DNA of 64,000 nucleotides from Chamaelirium japonicum. Taxonomy: Eukaryota; Streptophyta; Magnoliopsida; Liliales; Melanthiaceae. Shown here one piece after another: positions 59,501 to 64,000 of the stretch. A model generated the notes under the pieces. That model had not been told where the DNA came from. It saw only the letters and a program-made list of their open reading frames with translations, and ran no database searches. The position numbers and the translations under genes were made by a program. Location: NCBI GenBank assembly GCA_947650365.1, contig OX393549.1, positions 14,067,297 through 14,131,296 on the forward strand. The letters run 5' to 3'. Numbering within the stretch: the first letter of the stretch is position 1; every line of letters starts with the position of its first letter.

Positions 59501-61354
59501 ACTCGTACGAACAAATTAGAATGTCTACCTTCATAAATATGAGTTAGGATGACTACTTTCGTATAAATAAATTATAATGACTACATTCGTTTATACGAAT
59601 TAATTAGAATTACTACATTCATACGAATGAATTAGAATGACTTATATGAATTAATTAGAATGGCTACCTTCATACGAGTGAATTAGAATGGCTACATTCG
59701 TTCGTACAAACGAATTAGAATGGCTATATTCGTACGAATGAATTAGAATGACTCGTATAAAAGAATTAGAATGGCTACATTCGTACGAATGAATTAGAAT
59801 GGAAATACTCATACGAATAAATTAGAATGGCTACCTTTATATGAATGAATTAGAATGGCTACATTCGTATGAATTAATTAGAATTGCTACATTTGTTCGT
59901 ACGAATGTATTAGAATAGCTAAATTCGTACGAAAGAATTAGAATGGCTACATTTGTTCATATGAATGAATTAGAATTGCTACATTTGTACAAATGAATTA
60001 GAATGGCAACATTCATATGAATGAATTAGAATTGCTACCTTCGTACGAATGAATTAGAATGATTACATTCGGATAAATTAGTTAGAATAACTATATTCGT
60101 TCGTATGAATGAATTAGAATGAATATATTCATACGAATGATTAATTAGAATTGCTACATTCGTTCATACGAATGAATTAGAATGGCTAAATTTATACAAA
60201 AGAATTAGAATGGCTACACTCGTTCACATTAATGAATTAGAATTACTATATTTGTACAAATGAATTAGAATGGCAACATTCATACGAATGAATTAGAATT
60301 GCTACATTCGTACGAATGAATTAGAATGATTACATTCGTATGAATTAGTTAGAATGGCTATATTCATTCGTATGAATGAATTAGAATGGATATATTCATA
60401 CGAATGAATTAGAATGGCTCATATGAATGAATTAGAATGACTACCTTTATACGATTGAATCATAATGACTACATTCATACGAATAAATTAGAATTACTAC
60501 ATTCGTTCGTATAAATTAATTAGAATAGCTATATTCGTTCGTACAAATTAATTAGAATAGCTATATTCGTACGAATGAATTAGAATGACTTCCTTTGTAC
60601 GAATGAATTAGCATGGCTACATTCGTTCGTACGAATGAATTAGAATGGCTACATTCGTACGAATGAATTAGTATGGCTCGTATGAATTAATTAAAATAGC
60701 TACTTTCGTACGAATAAATTATAATTGCTATATTCGTACGAATGAATTAGAATGGCTACATTCATTCATATGAATGAAATAAAATTGCTATATTCATACG
60801 AATAAATTAGAATGGCTCATACAAATTAATTACAAAGGTTACCTTTGTACAAATGAATTTGAATGGCTACATTCGTTCTTCTGAATGATTTAGAATGGCT
60901 ATATTCGTACGAATAAATTAGAATGACTCGTACGAATGAATTAGAATGGCTACCTTTATATGAATGAATTAGAATGTCTATATTCGTTTATACAAATAAA
61001 TTAGAATGGCTACATTCATACGAATGATATAGAATGGCTTGTACAAATGAATTAGAATGGTTACCTTCGTACAAATAAATTAGAATGGCTACATTCATAC
61101 GAATGAATTAGAATGGCTATATTTGTTTAAATGATTTAGAATGTCTATATTCATACAAATGAATTAGAATGGCTCGTATGAATGAATTAGAATGTCTACC
61201 TTTGTACGAATGAATTAGAATGGCTCGTTCGAATCAATTAGAATGGCTACCTCCGTATGAATGAATTATAATAGCTATATTCGTTCGTACGAATAAATTC
61301 GAATGGCTACATTCGTACAAATGAATTAGAATGGCTATATTCGTACGAATGAAT
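47547..61354. repeat. 13.8-kb satellite array, 28-bp unit with 23/28/32-bp variants
   Basis: Head-to-tail copies of GAATGAATTAGAATGGCTAC plus ATTCGTAC (28 bp), roughly 490 units, with no other sequence inside. Variants: 32 bp with an extra GTTC or ATTC before GTAC, and 23 bp where GCTACATTCGTAC is shortened to GCTCGTAC. Several stretches show the fixed order 23-28-28-32-28 = 139 bp (for example 48309-48447 and near 50136-50274), a higher-order repeat. The unit holds the palindrome ATTCGTACGAAT; some 32-bp variants extend it to a perfect 20-bp palindrome. Units differ by frequent T/C and A/G transitions, many at the CG sites. Minus-strand ORFs reading NSFVRTN and IHSYE are by-products. Confidence 0.97.
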
Positions 61355-64000
61355 GCACCCCCAGGCTCCTCCAGCTACCCCCTTCTTCTCCGGCCACCTA
61401 CAACTCCTGCTGCTACACCTGCAGCCCAGCGCCACCGCACCCCAGCCCTTCCTTCGGCCACCCCCTCTTATCCGTCTACTTGTACCCACGGCCCCTCCTC
61501 CGACTACTACGCTTGCAACCCAGCACCTCTGCGCCCCTGCCCTTCATTGACTACCCTTCCTCTAATTATTACCCCTCGCCTCTGTCCTCCACCGATCTCC
61601 AGCACCTCCCCACGCCTCCCTCCTCCACCGGCCTCCAGCACCACCCATGGCCTCCAGCACCCCCCACTTCTCCCTTCCCAAAGCCCCGTCGGCCTCCTGC
61701 CATACCACCCAAACCTACCCCCCCCCCCCCCTCCGACAGCCACCTCTAATAACCTCCTCCACCTCGATTACAACCCTAATCCCCTTCTCTACTTTGATCC
61801 TAATTCTGATCCATCTACAACCCTCCATACCCACTACTGCCCTCCTTACTACAGCCATCTCTACAGACCTCCCCATCAGCCTCACTATAGCCCCTCCCTA
61901 TAGACCTCCCCACCGGCCTCCCTATAGCCCCCTCCTACTATTTTGTACCATTGCTTAGGGTATTCACGCTATGGTCTCTTGCAGCACCTCTCGACTGTCA
62001 TACCGCCTGCACACAACGACCCCTTACCGAGTCCCTCCGACCCTATGTATTGAGAGTGTTCTTGGACCGAGTTCCTTTGTCGAGTCAGCCGACCATGGAT
62101 GTAGTCAGGGTACCCTCTACCATGATGGTGACACTGCTGCTGCTGTTGATCTTGCTACTCTAGCATCACTCGTCACCACTACTGCTCCGTCCCTATCTGA
62201 CTCCGATCATCTTTAGCGACTTGAGGAGCTACTTTTTCGGTACCTTACCTCCGCCAGCTCTTCGATAGTGCACGACCTGTCTGCGACTTCTGGTACTACT
62301 GCTCAGTGGATTTTCAACTCGAGTGCCTCCTGTCACCTCACCTCTGACTCTACCATACTCACCGACTATACACCTACTCCTACCCACCTAGGGGTCCACA
62401 CTGCTGATGGGGCTTTATACCTATTTCATAGTGTGGATCCATCAACTCTGCCTCTGATCCCACTGGTTGCCTAACCTTGCCTCTTGTATACTGTGCTCCT
62501 CTCTTACATATCAATTTGATATCTGTTAGTTCTCTCTGTGACTCTAGACTGACCGTCACCTTTACATATTCTTCATGTTCTGTGCAGGATTCGTGAACGA
62601 GTCAGAGAATTAGATTGGGTCGTATATCAAGGGGACTCTACCAGTTGGAGCACCTTTAGATTCCCACTTTCACTCCATCTGTTTAGTCAGCTCTGTATGT
62701 CACCTTTGATGTTGATTTGTGGCACAAACGGTTAGGTCACATATCCAGTAATCGACTCCATAGTGTTTTTCACTCGGACGCTCTGGGTCGAGTGTCTTTC
62801 TCTGCCCTCTTTGTCTGTACTAGTTATCGATTGGCAAAGCACATGCTCTCCCCTTTTCTTCTAGTGCTTTCAGATCTAACACCCCTTTTGACCTAGTGCA
62901 TTTTGATATTTGGGTCCTGCTCCAATTACCTCCATTACTGGTTTTCTATATTATGTGAGCTTTATAGATGATTACTCCCACTGCATCTGGGTATATCTTA
63001 TGCGTCGCCACTCCGAGATTCCTAATATTTACTTGACCTTTACTAATCCACACCCAATTTGGTCGACACATAAGACTTTTCAATTTGACTGTGCCCAAGA
63101 GTATCTTTCCTCTGAGATGCATAAGATCCTTCAGACTCACGTCACTCTTCACCAGCAGTCGTGCCCTCACACCCATGAATAGAATGGAATCATCGAGCGT
63201 AAGCATCGTCATGTCCTCGAGATAGTGCGAGCTCTTCTTCTCTTTGTTTCTGTTCTTCACTCCTACTGGGTTGAGGCTATTCTGAATGCTGTTTACCTTA
63301 TCAATATTACCCCGTCCTCCACTCTCTCTAGTGTTACCCCATCTGAGTGTATCTACTCGACATCCCTCGATTACTCCCTTCTTTGCACCTTTGCGTGTAT
63401 GTGTTTTGTCCTCCTCCCTTCCCATGAGTGTACCAAACTCTCTACTAGGTCTGTTAAGTATGTTTACTTGGGGCTCAGTCGGGAGCACAAAGGCTATCGA
63501 TGCTATGATCCTTTGGCTCATTAGATTCGTATTTCTAGCCATGTTTCCTTTGTTGAGGATGTTCCATCCTTTTTTACTAAGTCCCAATATCCTCCCTCAC
63601 CGCCTGTGATACCTTCTACACCTCCTCCATTTTTCACCCTCCTCTTACTACCTCTATCTTTTGCTCCCATGCGTTCTTCTGTCCCTTCCCATATTGTGCG
63701 TCCCCTATCATCCTCGCCTCCGCCTCCCCTACCTCCCCAGCGACCCCCACCATCACTTTTGCCTCCCACTCGAGTCTACTTTTGTCGCTCCACAGTTACT
63801 CCCACTGAGGCTGCCTCCACTAGTTCTCCATTGCCTACTATTGCTCCCTCCTCTCCAGCCATAGATCCTGGCTCCTTTCAGCTCTATTCTAAGCAAGAAC
63901 ATCATCCTCCTGACAGATATGTCTACTCCCCTGATAGGTTTCATTATTCTGTCTTTACTTCTGATTCTCATGGCACCTCTAGCTACTCTATTATTGCATC
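61355..64000 (+). pseudogene. Ty1-copia polyprotein remnant (gag end, protease, integrase), truncated both sides
   Basis: 61355-62270 is Pro/Ser/Thr-rich, like the gag C-terminus. The protease region at about 62302-62360 reads WIFNSSASCHLTSDST, where the family has an Asp-Ser-Gly active site, so the catalytic Asp is Asn. A GAG-pre-integrase stretch (VDLWHKRLGHISSNRL, about 62720) follows. The integrase core at about 62885-63220 retains DDE positions in HFDIW, QFDCAQEY and GIIERKHRH, but it has an apparent 1-bp loss near 62908 and an in-frame TAG at 63179-63181. YVYLGLSREHKGYRCYDP at about 63455-63515 marks the integrase C-terminal region, followed by the Pro-rich linker before RT. RT and RNase H lie outside the window. 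The left end is cut at the satellite junction. Confidence 0.88.

Noticed and set aside
47547..61354. CRISPR-like array of short direct repeats
   Set aside because: Units are contiguous without unique spacers, and the genome is a plant nuclear one.
61331..61903. 190-residue proline-rich ORF
   Set aside because: It starts inside the satellite and runs into a decayed copia gag tail; its start codon is not native to any gene.

Overview
This is nuclear DNA from a flowering plant. The evidence is a large intron-rich PHD-finger/acetyltransferase gene, an isopentenyl-diphosphate isomerase fragment with plant-type short introns, Helitron, Ty1-copia, Ty3-gypsy-derived, LINE and hAT elements, and long (TA)n tracts. 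The GC-rich first exon and the GC-rich isomerase codons lean weakly towards a monocot or magnoliid, but I cannot name the lineage.

Layout. 1-4701 is a decayed Helitron Rep/helicase gene (+). 4702-11049 is accessory DNA that holds a small repeat-rich two-exon ORF, one exon of a Raf-like MAPKKK (-), the last three exons of an IPP isomerase (+), several minisatellites and a Helitron-type 3' end at about 11049. 11086-11481 is a nested foldback element inside (TA)n. 11484-21517 is a non-autonomous LTR retroelement with about 4-kb LTRs and a short non-coding interior; its 5' LTR has lost its first 800 bp. 21950-25085 holds minus-strand LINE and Ty1-copia remnants.

25739-44848 is the one apparently intact gene. 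It has 18 exons and 842 codons that stay in frame across every inferred GT-AG junction. The product has two TIFY/Jas-type binding domains, two PHD fingers and a C-terminal GNAT domain, as in the Arabidopsis IDM1/ROS4-related family. Its introns carry mobile DNA: intron 4 has a three-layer hAT/foldback nest, and intron 17 (7.1 kb) has a 712-bp hAT element with a perfect 8-bp target duplication and an LTR primer-binding-site remnant.

44849-47546 is intergenic, with two small inverted-repeat elements and a TG-rich minisatellite. 47547-61354 is a continuous 13.8-kb satellite built on a 28-bp unit, with 23-, 28- and 32-bp variants arranged in places into a 139-bp higher-order repeat. It stops abruptly against a broken Ty1-copia element (61355-64000, protease and integrase regions) that runs off the right edge.

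The window is therefore one functional chromatin-type gene in a repeat-dense region. The most notable items are the satellite and its higher-order order, the foldback elements made of serial palindromes between (TA)n tracts, and the gene fragments beside the Helitron. I found no convincing new multi-gene system.
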